Shown here one piece after another: positions 53,261-62,272 of a stretch of DNA of 64,000 nt; position 1 is the stretch's first letter, and each line of letters opens with the position of its first letter. The position numbers and the translations under genes are program-made. This stretch comes from Actinospica acidithermotolerans (GTDB taxonomy: Bacteria; Actinomycetota; Actinomycetes; Streptomycetales; Catenulisporaceae), in NCBI RefSeq assembly GCF_018139625.1, contig NZ_JAGSOH010000004.1, positions 98,318 to 162,317 on the forward strand, in the 5' to 3' direction. The notes beneath the pieces are model-generated. The model searched no databases and was not told where the DNA came from. It saw only the letters and a program-made list of their open reading frames with translations.

Positions 53261-53344
53261 CGCGGAAATACTGAGCGAGCCCCAAAACCACAACGCGCCG
53301 ACCTGTTCCCGGGATGCGCGGAGGATGGCCTACTGTGTGGTGCC

Positions 53345-54445
53345 ATGCGGATCCTGTTCTTCGGCACCTATGACGTGAAGTCCCACCCGCGCGTGGGCGT
53401 GCTGGCCGAGGGACTGCGGGCGCACGGTCACGACGTGGCCGAGTGCAACGCGCCGCTCGGCCTGGACACCGCGTCCCGGGTGGCGATCCTCGCCCAGCCC
53501 TGGCGGCTCCCGCAGCTCGGCTGGCGGCTCGCCTCCTGCTGGTTCCGGCTGGCCGTCGGCGCTCGCCGCGGACCCGCCCCGGACGCGATCGTCGTCGGCT
53601 ACATGGGGCACTTCGACGTGCGGCTGGCCCGGCTGCTCTTCCGCCGCACGAGGATCGTGCTCGACCACCTGATCGGCGCCGGCGACACGGCGCGCGACCG
53701 CAACCTCTCGGGTGGCGGCCTCAAGGCGAAGCTGCTGACCGCGATCGACGCCGGCGCGCTGAAGTCGGCCGACGTCATCGTGGTGGACACCGACGAGCAC
53801 CTGGCGAACCTGCCCGAGCAGCACCGCTCGCGCGGCGTCGTCGTGCCGGTCGGCGCGCCCGAGGACTGGTTCGCGGCCGCGCCGGCGCAGGAGAAGCCCG
53901 GCCGCGGCGAGGACGCCCCGCTGCGCGTCGCGTTCTTCGGCCTCTACACGCCGCTGCAGGGCGCCCCGGTGATCGGCGAGGCCCTGGGCAAGCTCGCGGG
54001 CGCTCCGGTCGAGGTCACCATGGTCGGCCACGGCCAGGAGCTGGAGGCGACCCGCGAGGCCGCCGAGGGCGGCTGCCCGACCACGTGGATCGAGTGGGTC
54101 GACTCGGCCGAGCTGCCCGCGCTGGTCGCGGACCACGACGTGTGCCTCGGCATCTTCGGCACCGGCCCCAAGGCGCTGCGCGTGGTCCCGAACAAGGTCT
54201 TCCAGGGCGCGGCGGCCGGGTGCGCGATCGTCACCTCGGACACCGCCCCGCAGCGCCGCGCGCTCGGCGACGGCGCGGTCTACGTCCCGCCCGGCGACGC
54301 CACCGCGCTCGCCGACGCGCTCACCCGGCTGGCCGAGGACCGTGCCGAGCTGGCCGCGGCCCGCAAGCGCGCGCACGACGCGGTGCTCGAACGCTTCGGC
54401 TGCTCCGCGGTCGTCGAACCCCTGGTGCGGCGGCTCGAATCCTGA
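53345..54445 (+). CDS. GT4-like glycosyltransferase
   Basis: 366-residue retaining GT-B glycosyltransferase, cytoplasmic. N-terminal ILFFGTYDVKSHPRVGVLAEGLRAHGHDV; C-terminal domain with RVAFFGLYTPLQGAPVIGEALGKLAG, WVDSAELPALVADHDVCLGIFGTGPKALRVVPNKVFQGAAAGCAIVTSDT (in order) and GDATALADALTRL. The motif KALRVVPNKVFQGAAAG replaces the usual E-x7-E; an acidic residue pair is not obvious. TACTGT lies 8 nt before ATG 53345. Followed by the YfhO-like gene on the same strand. Confidence 0.87.
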   Translation: MRILFFGTYDVKSHPRVGVLAEGLRAHGHDVAECNAPLGLDTASRVAILAQPWRLPQLGWRLASCWFRLAVGARRGPAPDAIVVGYMGHFDVRLARLLFRRTRIVLDHLIGAGDTARDRNLSGGGLKAKLLTAIDAGALKSADVIVVDTDEHLANLPEQHRSRGVVVPVGAPEDWFAAAPAQEKPGRGEDAPLRVAFFGLYTPLQGAPVIGEALGKLAGAPVEVTMVGHGQELEATREAAEGGCPTTWIEWVDSAELPALVADHDVCLGIFGTGPKALRVVPNKVFQGAAAGCAIVTSDTAPQRRALGDGAVYVPPGDATALADALTRLAEDRAELAAARKRAHDAVLERFGCSAVVEPLVRRLES

Positions 54446-54560
54446 AACGGCGCTGTACCCGCGAGCGCTACTATGTCCGCCCTCCAACCCGCGATCTCCC
54501 CTTGGACACGACTTGAGTAGTGAGACCCGAGACCATGACGCGAACGGGACGGGGATAGGA

Positions 54561-57461
54561 GTGGCCGACGATCCAGGGGGCGCGGCGCCGCTGAACGCGC
54601 CGGAGACGCGGCGGCGCCGCTTCCGGCGGCCGCGGCCGGCCACCGTGCTCGCGGCCTTCGCGATCGCGCTGTTCGCGGCCTGGGGCATCGGCACGCCGCT
54701 GATCGGCCAGGCGACCACCGCGGCGACCGCCAACATGGTCCAGTCCGGCCCCTACCCGCAGGCCGGGTACAACGAGACCGTCGGCAGCGACGCGCTGCTC
54801 TACGACACCTACACCTCGGCCATCCCGGGCACGATCGTCTTCAAGAAGGCGCTGGAGAACGGCGAGTTCGCGGGCTGGGACCCGAACAACGACGGCGGCG
54901 GCGCGCTCGGCTCGGTGCCGAACGACGCGCTGCTCTCGCCGCTCACGCTGCCGTACTACGTGCTGCCGACATGGATGGGTCCGGCCTACACCGAGCTGCT
55001 GATCGTCATCTGCGGCGCGGCCGGCTCGTTCCTGTTCCTCAGACGGCTGGGACTGTCCAAGGTCGCCGGGATGATCGGCGGCCTCGCGTTCGTCGGCAGC
55101 GGCTTCATGGTCATGTGGGTCGACTTCCCGCAGAGCCGGACCGCCGCGTTCATCCCGGCGCTGTTCTGGACCGTCGAACGGTTCCTGCAGACGCGGCGGG
55201 TGCGCGACGCGGTCCTGATCTCGATCCCGATCGCCTCGATGCTGCTCGGCGGATTCCCGGCGGTCACCGGCTACGCGGGCGCCACGGCGAGCGTCTACGT
55301 GCTCGTGCGGCTGATCGTGATGCACCGCGAGAACCTGCGCCGGCTGCTGCTGACCGCGCTCGGCTACGTCGGCGGCCTGGTCGGCGGCGTCGGCCTGGTG
55401 GCGTTCCAGCTGCTGCCCTTCGCCGGATTCATGAAGACCTGGGTCATCATCGGCCGCAGCCAGACCTCCAACCAGCACCTCGATCCGACGACGCTGCTGA
55501 CTCTGATCGCGCCGTGGGCCCTCGGCACCGGCAACACGGAGTCGGATTACTTCTACATGTCGCCGAACGCGATCGAGAGCATCGACTACATCGGCGCGGC
55601 GGCGCTGGTCCTGATCCTCGTCGCCACGGCCCTTCCCTGGCGTGCCCGGCGGCTGCTGCCGCGCTCGGTCTGGAGCTTCTTCACCGCCACGAGCGCGGTC
55701 TGGCTCTACCTGATCTACGTCGGCGGCCCGCCGCTCGCTCTGCTGCAGAAGACGCCGGTCATCCGCGAGATCTTCGGTCAGAACTTCATCGGCCGCTCCC
55801 GCAGCATCCTCGGCTTCCTGCTCGCCGTGCTCGTCGCGATCGGATACGACGTGCTGACGCGTCAGCGCGAGACCGCGGACGCCGCCGAGCAGCCCGTGAG
55901 CGTGCACCGCTTCCGCATGCTCTGGCCCGGCCTCGTCTGCCTGGTCACCGTCGGCATCTTCGTCGGCGTGCTCTACACCGGCTACTCCGACGCGAAGCAT
56001 GCGGGAGCGAACGCGATCGGCAAGTCCGCCGCGCTCAGCCTTTACAAGCACCAGCTCGGCTATGCCGCGGCGTTCACGGTGGCGGCGATCCTGTGCGTCG
56101 TCGTGCTCTGGCACGCGGGCCGCGACCGGAGAGCGGCGCCCGACCTCGGCGGGCTCACCCGCGGCCTCCGGTTCACGGCCGCGGCGGCGCTGCCGCTGCT
56201 GCTGGCCTGGCAGAGTGCTGTCTTCGCCTCCGAGTTCTTCCCGCGCTCGTCAGTCAGTACGTTCTACCCGGTCACGGACACGCACGCGTACCTCGATGCC
56301 AACCTCGGCGCGGACCGCTACGCTTCCACGTCGACCGGCATGGTCTTCGCGACGAACAGCGCCTATCCGCTGCGCGCGGTCAACGGCCACAACTTCATCA
56401 ACCAGAACTTCGGCGCGATGATCGACGCCGTCCCCGGCGGCCAGATCCAGTACGAGACGTACATCGACTTCCCGCAGAGCGAGGAGACGGCGACGAGCCC
56501 GATCCTCGATCAGCTCGCCGCGAAGTACTGGGTGAGCTCGCTCGGCGACGCGGTGCTGGGCAAGCAGGTCGACGCCAAGACCGACGGCAGCACGTACGAG
56601 CTCAAGCCCGGCCAGTCGGTCACGGTCAGCGTCCCGGTCACCGGCCGGCTGCGCGCGGTCGGCGTGACGCCGGTCGGCACCGTCTCGCCGACGAAGGCCG
56701 ACTCGCTGGATGTCGTGGTGCGCAATGCTTCCGGCGCCGCCGTCGCGCACACCAGCCGCCTCGCGAACACCCTCCAGGCGACGATGACGTCGGGCTCGCT
56801 GTTCACGGTCCCGGTCGCGGCCGACACGCAGGCGGCCGGCACGACGTACACGGCGACGCTGACGTGGCACGGCAGCAAGCCGATCGAAGTGCAGGCGGAC
56901 GCCGGTTCGCCCGCGCTCACCGCCGTGGCCGGGCAGAACGACGGACTCGAACTCGTGCGCGTCGACGACTCGGCGATCTACCAGCGGCTCAACGCGCAGC
57001 CGCGAATTCGCTGGGCCTCGACGTCGACGGTCGTCAAGGACCAGGCGCAGCGCATCAGCCTGCTCTCCTCGGGCAGCGTCGGTGCCGACGAGGTCGTCCT
57101 CTCAGCCGACGGACCGGCCGCGAGCGGCGCCTCGGCGAGCGTGGACGTGACCGAGGACGGCAACGACCAGGTCAGCACAACCGTGGACGCGAAGGGCTCC
57201 GGCTACCTCGTCGTCGCGGACGCTGACCAGGTCGGCTGGAAGGTGACCGTGGATGGCCGGAGCGCCACTCTGCGGGCCGCGGATCAGGGCGTCGTGGCCG
57301 TGGAGGTCCCGGCGGGCAAGCACGTCGTGACGCTGACCTACTCGCCGCCGCACGCCCGCCTCGGGCTGGCCGTCAGCGGCGCCACGGCCGTGATCCTGAT
57401 CGGCGCGGTCGTCGGCGAGTGGTGGTGGCCGCGGCGCAGGCGCCGGCGCCAGGAGGCGTGA
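54561..57461 (+). CDS. YfhO-like membrane glycosyltransferase (GT-C type)
   Basis: 966-residue membrane protein. After an N-terminal helix (ATVLAAFAIALFAAWGIG) about twelve hydrophobic helices alternate with loops; an extracytoplasmic loop starts GPYPQAGYNETVGSDALLYDTYTSAIP and another has DWD-like GWDPNNDGGGALGSVPNDALLSPL. A ~350-residue outer domain (from about residue 560) ends in VDGRSATLRAADQGVVAVEVPAGKHVVTLTYSPP before the last helix and a basic RRRRRQEA tail. This is the YfhO layout; such proteins glycosylate teichoic acids from undecaprenyl-linked sugar. GTG 54561 follows GGGGATAGGA. The predicted donor-making GT2 is the convergent neighbour. Confidence 0.88.
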   Translation: MADDPGGAAPLNAPETRRRRFRRPRPATVLAAFAIALFAAWGIGTPLIGQATTAATANMVQSGPYPQAGYNETVGSDALLYDTYTSAIPGTIVFKKALENGEFAGWDPNNDGGGALGSVPNDALLSPLTLPYYVLPTWMGPAYTELLIVICGAAGSFLFLRRLGLSKVAGMIGGLAFVGSGFMVMWVDFPQSRTAAFIPALFWTVERFLQTRRVRDAVLISIPIASMLLGGFPAVTGYAGATASVYVLVRLIVMHRENLRRLLLTALGYVGGLVGGVGLVAFQLLPFAGFMKTWVIIGRSQTSNQHLDPTTLLTLIAPWALGTGNTESDYFYMSPNAIESIDYIGAAALVLILVATALPWRARRLLPRSVWSFFTATSAVWLYLIYVGGPPLALLQKTPVIREIFGQNFIGRSRSILGFLLAVLVAIGYDVLTRQRETADAAEQPVSVHRFRMLWPGLVCLVTVGIFVGVLYTGYSDAKHAGANAIGKSAALSLYKHQLGYAAAFTVAAILCVVVLWHAGRDRRAAPDLGGLTRGLRFTAAAALPLLLAWQSAVFASEFFPRSSVSTFYPVTDTHAYLDANLGADRYASTSTGMVFATNSAYPLRAVNGHNFINQNFGAMIDAVPGGQIQYETYIDFPQSEETATSPILDQLAAKYWVSSLGDAVLGKQVDAKTDGSTYELKPGQSVTVSVPVTGRLRAVGVTPVGTVSPTKADSLDVVVRNASGAAVAHTSRLANTLQATMTSGSLFTVPVAADTQAAGTTYTATLTWHGSKPIEVQADAGSPALTAVAGQNDGLELVRVDDSAIYQRLNAQPRIRWASTSTVVKDQAQRISLLSSGSVGADEVVLSADGPAASGASASVDVTEDGNDQVSTTVDAKGSGYLVVADADQVGWKVTVDGRSATLRAADQGVVAVEVPAGKHVVTLTYSPPHARLGLAVSGATAVILIGAVVGEWWWPRRRRRRQEA

Positions 57462-57472
57462 GGCGGCGGATG

Positions 57473-57513
57473 AAGGAAAGCGGCTCCGGGGAGAACCCTG
57501 GGGCCGCTTCCTT
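57473..57513. terminator. bidirectional terminator between the YfhO and GT2 genes
   Basis: Stem AAGGAA(A)GCGGCTCC with GGGGCCGCTTCCTT, loop about 12 nt, placed 11 nt after the YfhO stop and 20 nt from the GT2 stop. T-rich flank on one side supports termination of the plus-strand transcript. Confidence 0.75.
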
Positions 57514-57533
57514 GGTGCCGCTGTGCGCGAGCG

Positions 57534-58490
57534 TCAGTTGTCGCCGCGCGAGCGGACGATGAGGTCCGCGAGCAGCGCCAGTGACGCGATGATCAGGCCG
57601 CTGAGGAACAACAGGATCGTGTTCTCGGCGATCTTGAAGGGGTGGGCGGCCAGATCGTAGATGCCCTTGACCACGCCGATCCCGATCAGCCACAGCGCCG
57701 GGGGCAGCAGGACCTTGATCGGGTTGAAGTACATCACCATCCGCAGCACCTGGAGGATGTAGCGGTAGGCGTCCTTGACGAACCTGAACTTCGACTTGCC
57801 GGCCCGCTTCGAGTAGTCGATGGGCATGTAGTAGATGTCGTGCTGGTTCGCCAGGAAGGCCATGGTGATCGTGGTGACGCACGAGAAACCGGGAGGCAGC
57901 AGCCGCAGGTACGGCTTGGCGACCTCGCGGCGCATCGCCCGCATGCCCGAGTTCAGGTCCGGGATCTTCTGGTTGATCAGCCGCTCGGCGATCTTCCGGA
58001 TGACCCACTTGGCCGGAACCCGCAGGATCTTGTGCGTGCCCTCTTCGGTGGTCCGGGCGCCGACGACCTGGTCGACGCGCGGGTTCTCCTTGAGGATCCG
58101 CACCATCTCGGGGATGCGCTCGTTCGGGTAGCTCATGTCGGCGTCGGTCCACACGACGATGTCGCCGGACGCGATCTGCGTGCCAATGCGTCGCGCGGTG
58201 CCGGTGCCGCCGTTGCGCTGGAACGGCTCGAGCCGCATGCGGGGGTAGCTCTCCTGCGCCTTCCGCAGCACCTCGAGGGTGTTGTCGGTCGACGCGTCGT
58301 CGATCACGAGCAGCTCGTAGCTGAACTCACTCGCGTCGAGGGCCTCGTTGATCCGCGCTATCTCCAGCAGGACGTGGTCCTGCTCGTTGTAGCAGGGGAG
58401 AACGACGGTCACGTCGACCCGGTCAACAGGTTGAACGTCCTCCGTCGCGGGCACGGGATCTGAGGTGGGAATCCGCTCGGTAAGGAGCAT
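57534..58490 (-). CDS. polyprenol-phosphate-type glycosyltransferase (GT2)
   Basis: 318 residues. DVTVVLPCYNEQDHVLLEIARINEALDASEFSYELLVIDDASTDNTLEVL is the GT2 start; VWTDADMSYPNERIPEMVRIL has the DxD (DAD), and RVDQVVGART, SGMRAMRREVAKPYLRLLPPGFSCVTTITMAFL and YYMPIDYSKRAGKSKFRFVKDAYRYILQVLRM follow. Two C-terminal helices (LLPPALWLIGIGVVKGIYDLA, TILLFLSGLIIASLALLADLI) resemble CsbB/GtrB enzymes, which load undecaprenyl phosphate with sugar. It is convergent with the YfhO-like gene, its expected partner. ATG 58490. Confidence 0.9.
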   Translation of the reverse strand: MLLTERIPTSDPVPATEDVQPVDRVDVTVVLPCYNEQDHVLLEIARINEALDASEFSYELLVIDDASTDNTLEVLRKAQESYPRMRLEPFQRNGGTGTARRIGTQIASGDIVVWTDADMSYPNERIPEMVRILKENPRVDQVVGARTTEEGTHKILRVPAKWVIRKIAERLINQKIPDLNSGMRAMRREVAKPYLRLLPPGFSCVTTITMAFLANQHDIYYMPIDYSKRAGKSKFRFVKDAYRYILQVLRMVMYFNPIKVLLPPALWLIGIGVVKGIYDLAAHPFKIAENTILLFLSGLIIASLALLADLIVRSRGDN

Positions 58491-58599
58491 GAGCCTCTAG
58501 TCCATCTCTCTTGCGATGAGCTGGCAAGCTAACGGCGGCGGGCGAAGCCGATCTGAGGAAGTCCGGCTAAACCGCAGCTCAAGAATAACCTGTCGATGA

Positions 58600-59589
58600 G
58601 TGTCGCACGTGCCGGGTAACCTCGGAGGGGTGTCGTCATCCCCCTCCGCACCGGATGTGCTCATCCGGGCCCACGGCCTGGTCAAGACGTTCCCCAAGAA
58701 GCATGGCGAAGCCTTCACCGCGGTCGCCGGCATCGATTTCGAGGTCCGGCGCGGCGAGGTGTTCGGCTTCCTCGGCCCGAACGGCGCCGGCAAGTCCACC
58801 ACCATGCGCATGATCGGGTGCGTCTCCCCGGTCGGCGGCGGCCATCTGAGCCTGTTCGGGCTCGATCCGAACACCCAGGGCCCGCGGATCAGGGCCCGCC
58901 TGGGCGTCGTCCCGCAGGAGGACACGCTCGACGTCGAGATGCGCGTGCGCGACAACATGCACGTGTACGGCCGCTACTTCGGCCTGCCGCGCGCCGTGAT
59001 CCGCGAGCGCGCCGCCCGGCTGCTGGACTTCGTCCAGCTCACCGACCGGGCCGAGGACAAGGTCGAGCCGCTCTCCGGCGGCATGAAGCGGCGGCTGACC
59101 ATCGCCCGCGCGCTGATCAACGACCCGGAGATCCTCATCCTCGACGAGCCGACCACCGGCCTCGACCCGCAGGCCAGGCACGTGGTCTGGGACCGGCTCT
59201 ACCGGCTCAAGCAGCAGGGCACCACGCTGATCCTGACCACCCACTACATGGACGAGGCGGAGCAGCTGTGCGACCGCCTCGTGGTGATGGACAAGGGCCG
59301 GATAGCCGCGGAGGGCGCGCCGCGCGAGCTGATCGAGCGCTACGCCACCCGGGAGGTGCTGGAGCTGCGCTTCCCGCTCGGCGAGCAGGAGCAGGCCGCG
59401 GAGAAGCTCGCGGGCATCGGCGAGCGGCTCGAACCGCTGCCGGACCGGGTCCTGGTCTACGCCGACGACGGCGAGGCGGCGCTGACCGAGGCGCACCGCC
59501 GCGGCCTGGAGCCGGTCACCGCGCTCGTCCGCCGCTCCACGCTGGAGGACGTCTTCCTGCACCTGACCGGCCGGACGCTGGTGGACTGA
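58600..59589 (+). CDS. DrrA-like ABC exporter ATPase
   Basis: 329 residues. Walker A GPNGAGKSTTMRM near residue 66, signature LSGGMKRRLTIARA, Walker B LILDEPTTGLDPQARH, switch TTHYMDEAEQLCDRL, and the DrrA-type C-terminal accessory domain (LVRRSTLEDVFLHLTGRTL). GTG 58600 is assumed; GTG 58630 lies so close to GGAGGGG that it is less likely. It couples to the two permeases that follow, an exporter for an unidentified hydrophobic compound. Divergent from the GT2 gene. Confidence 0.92.
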   Translation: MSHVPGNLGGVSSSPSAPDVLIRAHGLVKTFPKKHGEAFTAVAGIDFEVRRGEVFGFLGPNGAGKSTTMRMIGCVSPVGGGHLSLFGLDPNTQGPRIRARLGVVPQEDTLDVEMRVRDNMHVYGRYFGLPRAVIRERAARLLDFVQLTDRAEDKVEPLSGGMKRRLTIARALINDPEILILDEPTTGLDPQARHVVWDRLYRLKQQGTTLILTTHYMDEAEQLCDRLVVMDKGRIAAEGAPRELIERYATREVLELRFPLGEQEQAAEKLAGIGERLEPLPDRVLVYADDGEAALTEAHRRGLEPVTALVRRSTLEDVFLHLTGRTLVD

Positions 59590-59590
59590 C

Positions 59591-60430
59591 GTGAGCACCG
59601 AGACCATCAGCGCCGCCGCGTCGGCGGAGGCGACGGAGCGCTCCCGCCGCGTGCCCGGCGGGCTCGTTCTGAGCTGGCGCCAGTTCCTGTACTGGTACAC
59701 GTTCTTCTACCGCACCTGGCGCGGCACGGTGCTGTCCGCGATCCTCGGCCCGGTCATGTACCTGACCGCGATGGGCGTCGGCATCGGCACGCTGATCACG
59801 CACGGACTGCCGGATGGCGTCACCTACCTGTCCTTCATCGCGCCGGGCGTGCTGGCCGCGATGGCGATGCAGAACGGCATATTCGAGGGCTCCTTCACCG
59901 TGCTCGGCAGCGTGAAATGGGCCGGGAACTACTGGGCCGCCGTCAACACCCCGCAGCGCCCGCAGGACATCATGTTCGGCACGGCGATGCAGGGTTTGGC
60001 GCGGACCGCGGGCATGTCCACGGTCTTCTTCTGCGCCATGGTCGGCTTCGGCACGACGCACTCGCCCTGGTCCGTGCTCGCGCTGCCGGTGGCGCTGCTG
60101 ACCGGCGCGGTGTTCCTGTTCCCGATGATGGCCTTCTCCATCACGCTCGACAGCGACCAGCCGCTGACGGTCGTCTTCCGCTTCGTCATGACGCCGCTGT
60201 TCCTGTTCTCCGGCACGTTCTTCCCCTGGCAGCAGCTGCCCGAGTGGATGCACCCGATCGCCTTCATCACCCCGCTGTGGCACGGCGTGGAGCTCTGCCG
60301 CGAGCTGACCCTCGGCACGGTGACCGCGACCTCCGCGGCGATCCACATCGGCTACCTGCTCGTCGCGCTGGCCGGGGGAGTGGCGCTGGCCCGCCGCAAC
60401 TTCAGCCGTCGCCTCTACCTCCACCGCTGA
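59591..60430 (+). CDS. ABC-2 type permease, first
   Basis: 279 residues with six hydrophobic helices. FFYRTWRGTVLSAILGPVMYLTAMGVGIGTLI is the first, VLAAMAMQNGIFEGSFTVLGSVKWAGNYWAAVNTPQRPQDIMFG the coupling region, and RFVMTPLFLFSGTFFPWQQLPEWMHPIAFITPLWHGVELCREL the typical ABC-2 C-terminal motif. It starts at GTG 59591, 1 nt beyond the ATPase stop. A 16-residue leader ORF separates it from the second permease. Confidence 0.92.
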   Translation: MSTETISAAASAEATERSRRVPGGLVLSWRQFLYWYTFFYRTWRGTVLSAILGPVMYLTAMGVGIGTLITHGLPDGVTYLSFIAPGVLAAMAMQNGIFEGSFTVLGSVKWAGNYWAAVNTPQRPQDIMFGTAMQGLARTAGMSTVFFCAMVGFGTTHSPWSVLALPVALLTGAVFLFPMMAFSITLDSDQPLTVVFRFVMTPLFLFSGTFFPWQQLPEWMHPIAFITPLWHGVELCRELTLGTVTATSAAIHIGYLLVALAGGVALARRNFSRRLYLHR

Positions 60431-60450
60431 CAGGGACCGGTGCCGAACCC

Positions 60451-60501
60451 ATGACCTCGCTCATCGCCTTCGACCTCCAGCCCGGGAGCCGAACCCCATG
60501 A
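60451..60501 (+). CDS. possible 16-residue leader peptide overlapping the second permease start
   Basis: ATG 60451 encodes MTSLIAFDLQPGSRTP and stops with a TGA overlapping the permease ATG (ATGA at 60498-60501). The first codons, and the LQP further on, resemble the permease's own MTSYALQP start. GAACCC-ATGACCTC and GAACCCC-ATGACCTC precede both starts. It looks like a duplicated start region acting in translational coupling, or a false start of the same gene. Confidence 0.4.
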   Translation: MTSLIAFDLQPGSRTP

Positions 60502-61316
60502 CCTCCTACGCGCTGCAGCCCCGGGTGGCGCCCCGGCTGCCGGGAACCTTCGGGACCCGCCGCTCGCTGCGCCTGGTGGAGCGCAACATCGTCTCCTACC
60601 GCCGCATGTGGCTGATGTTCCTCACCGGCGCCCTGGAGCCGGTCTTCTACCTGCTCTCGCTCGGCGTCGGTCTCGGGCAGCTGATCCCGAACGTCACCGG
60701 CCCGGGCGGCGCCCCGGTCACCTACGTGCACTTCGTGGCCCCCGCCCTGCTGGCCACCGCCGCGATGAACGGCGCCATGTACGACGCGACCTTCGGCATC
60801 TTCTTCCGGCTCAAGTACGGCAAGGTCTACGACGCCGTGCTGGCCACGCCGCTGACCCCGCCGGACATCGCGCTCGGCGAGCTGACCTGGTGCCTGATGC
60901 GCGGCGGCTTCTACGCCGTCGCCTTCACGATCGTGGCCTCGTTCTTCGGCGTGCTCGCGTCCCCGTGGGCGGTGCTCGCGATCCCGGCCGCGCTGCTGAT
61001 CGGCCTCGGCTTCGCCGGCCTCGGCATGGCGATCGCGACGTACATGAAGTCCTGGCAGGACTTCGAGGTCGTCAACCTGCTGATGATGCCGATGTTCCTG
61101 TTCTCCACCACGTTCTTCCCGCTCGGCGTCTACCCGCGCGGGCTGCAGCTGTTCGTGGAGATCACGCCGCTCTACCAGGGCATCGAGATCGTTCGAGGGC
61201 TGATGCTAGGGGCCGTCGGACCCAGCCTGCTGCTGCGCGCCCTCTACCTGGCCCTGATGGCGCTGGCCGGGCTGGCGATCGCGGCCCGCCGCTTCGGCAG
61301 GCTGCTCACCGCGTAG
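60498..61316 (+). CDS. ABC-2 type permease, second
   Basis: 272 residues with six hydrophobic helices, homologous to the first permease in layout: LFLTGALEPVFYLLSLGVGLGQLI, ALLATAAMNGAMYDATFGIFFRLKYGKVYDAVLATPLTPPDIALGEL, LLMMPMFLFSTTFFPLGVYPRGLQLFVEITPLYQGIEIVRGLML. Two different permeases with one ATPase imply a heterodimeric channel. ATG 60498 overlaps the stop of the leader ORF. The SURF1 gene converges 6 nt after its stop. Confidence 0.92.
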   Translation: MTSYALQPRVAPRLPGTFGTRRSLRLVERNIVSYRRMWLMFLTGALEPVFYLLSLGVGLGQLIPNVTGPGGAPVTYVHFVAPALLATAAMNGAMYDATFGIFFRLKYGKVYDAVLATPLTPPDIALGELTWCLMRGGFYAVAFTIVASFFGVLASPWAVLAIPAALLIGLGFAGLGMAIATYMKSWQDFEVVNLLMMPMFLFSTTFFPLGVYPRGLQLFVEITPLYQGIEIVRGLMLGAVGPSLLLRALYLALMALAGLAIAARRFGRLLTA

Positions 61317-61322
61317 CCCCGC

Positions 61323-62228
61323 CTAGTCCTCGTCGTCGAAATCGTCCTCGTCGTCGTCCGCCGGCTCCACCGGCACGGGACGCAGCTCCCGCCGCAGGTG
61401 GATGACGTACCAGGAGCCGAGGATGACGATGAACAGCCACCACTGGAACGCGTACATGATGTTCAGCGCGTCCCAGGTGGTGCCGTGCTGCGGCAGCGGC
61501 TGGGGGACGGCCGTCAGCCCGCCGGAGAGCGAGGCGGCGTCCATCGCCGTCACGTAGCCCTCGTCGAGGTGGTACGGCCACTGGTTCACCAGCTCGGCGG
61601 TCGAGATGTACTGGATCTCGTTCGGCTCGGTCGCCGTCCCGGTCGTCTGCGACTCGGAGATGCCGTTGTCGTTGACCTCTCCGGTGGTCGACTCCGGCTC
61701 GGCGGCCCACCCGGTGACCGTGACCCGGCCGCTCGGCGCCGCGGGGATCTCCGGCTCGGCCGACCCCGTCGCCGCGATGAAGCCTCGGTTGACGAGCACC
61801 GCCTGACCCGAGCCCGTGACCAGCGGCGCGATCACGTAGTAGCCGGTGTGGCCGTTCAGCACCCGGCCGGGGACGAGCAGCTGCCGGGCCGAGTCGTAGG
61901 TCCCGGCGGCCTCGACCTCCTGCCCGACCTGCGTGCCGTTGAGACCGCTAGCCGGGGTGATGACGGAGTCGACGGGCTCGGCCGTGTGCCAGCTCCTGAG
62001 CTCGGCGGCCGTGAGCGGGGCGACCTTGTGGCCGACATCCCACTGCCAGCGGCCGAGCAGCGCGAAGGCGATCATCAGCACGAGGATCCCGGCGTGCGCC
62101 GCCACCCACCGCGGCCTGCGCAGGTCCTCGGGCGTCAGCGCGGGGGCGAGCAGCACGTCCGGCGCGTCCCCCGCGTCCTGCGCGGAGTCCGCCGCCGGCT
62201 GGACCGCTGTTGCCTCGGAACTCGACAC
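61323..62228 (-). CDS. SURF1 family protein (second copy)
   Basis: 301 residues. N-terminal helix (WVAAHAGILVLMIAFALLGRWQW), outer domain with VEAAGTYDSARQLLVPGRVLNGHTGYYVIAPLVTGSGQAVLVNRGFI, and a C-terminal helix (NIMYAFQWWLFIVILGSWYVIHLRREL). It shares the SURF1 core with the 50688 gene (both have YYV/WYV-APL/TPL and VLVNxG) but the rest diverges, so they are old paralogues. It too ends in an acidic tail (DDDEDDFDDED). GTG 62228. Part of the oxidase-assembly genes in this window. Confidence 0.9.
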   Translation of the reverse strand: MSSSEATAVQPAADSAQDAGDAPDVLLAPALTPEDLRRPRWVAAHAGILVLMIAFALLGRWQWDVGHKVAPLTAAELRSWHTAEPVDSVITPASGLNGTQVGQEVEAAGTYDSARQLLVPGRVLNGHTGYYVIAPLVTGSGQAVLVNRGFIAATGSAEPEIPAAPSGRVTVTGWAAEPESTTGEVNDNGISESQTTGTATEPNEIQYISTAELVNQWPYHLDEGYVTAMDAASLSGGLTAVPQPLPQHGTTWDALNIMYAFQWWLFIVILGSWYVIHLRRELRPVPVEPADDDEDDFDDED

Positions 62229-62272
62229 GACTGCCAGTATCCGCCCTGTCCGATATGCCTATCCCACCGGGG

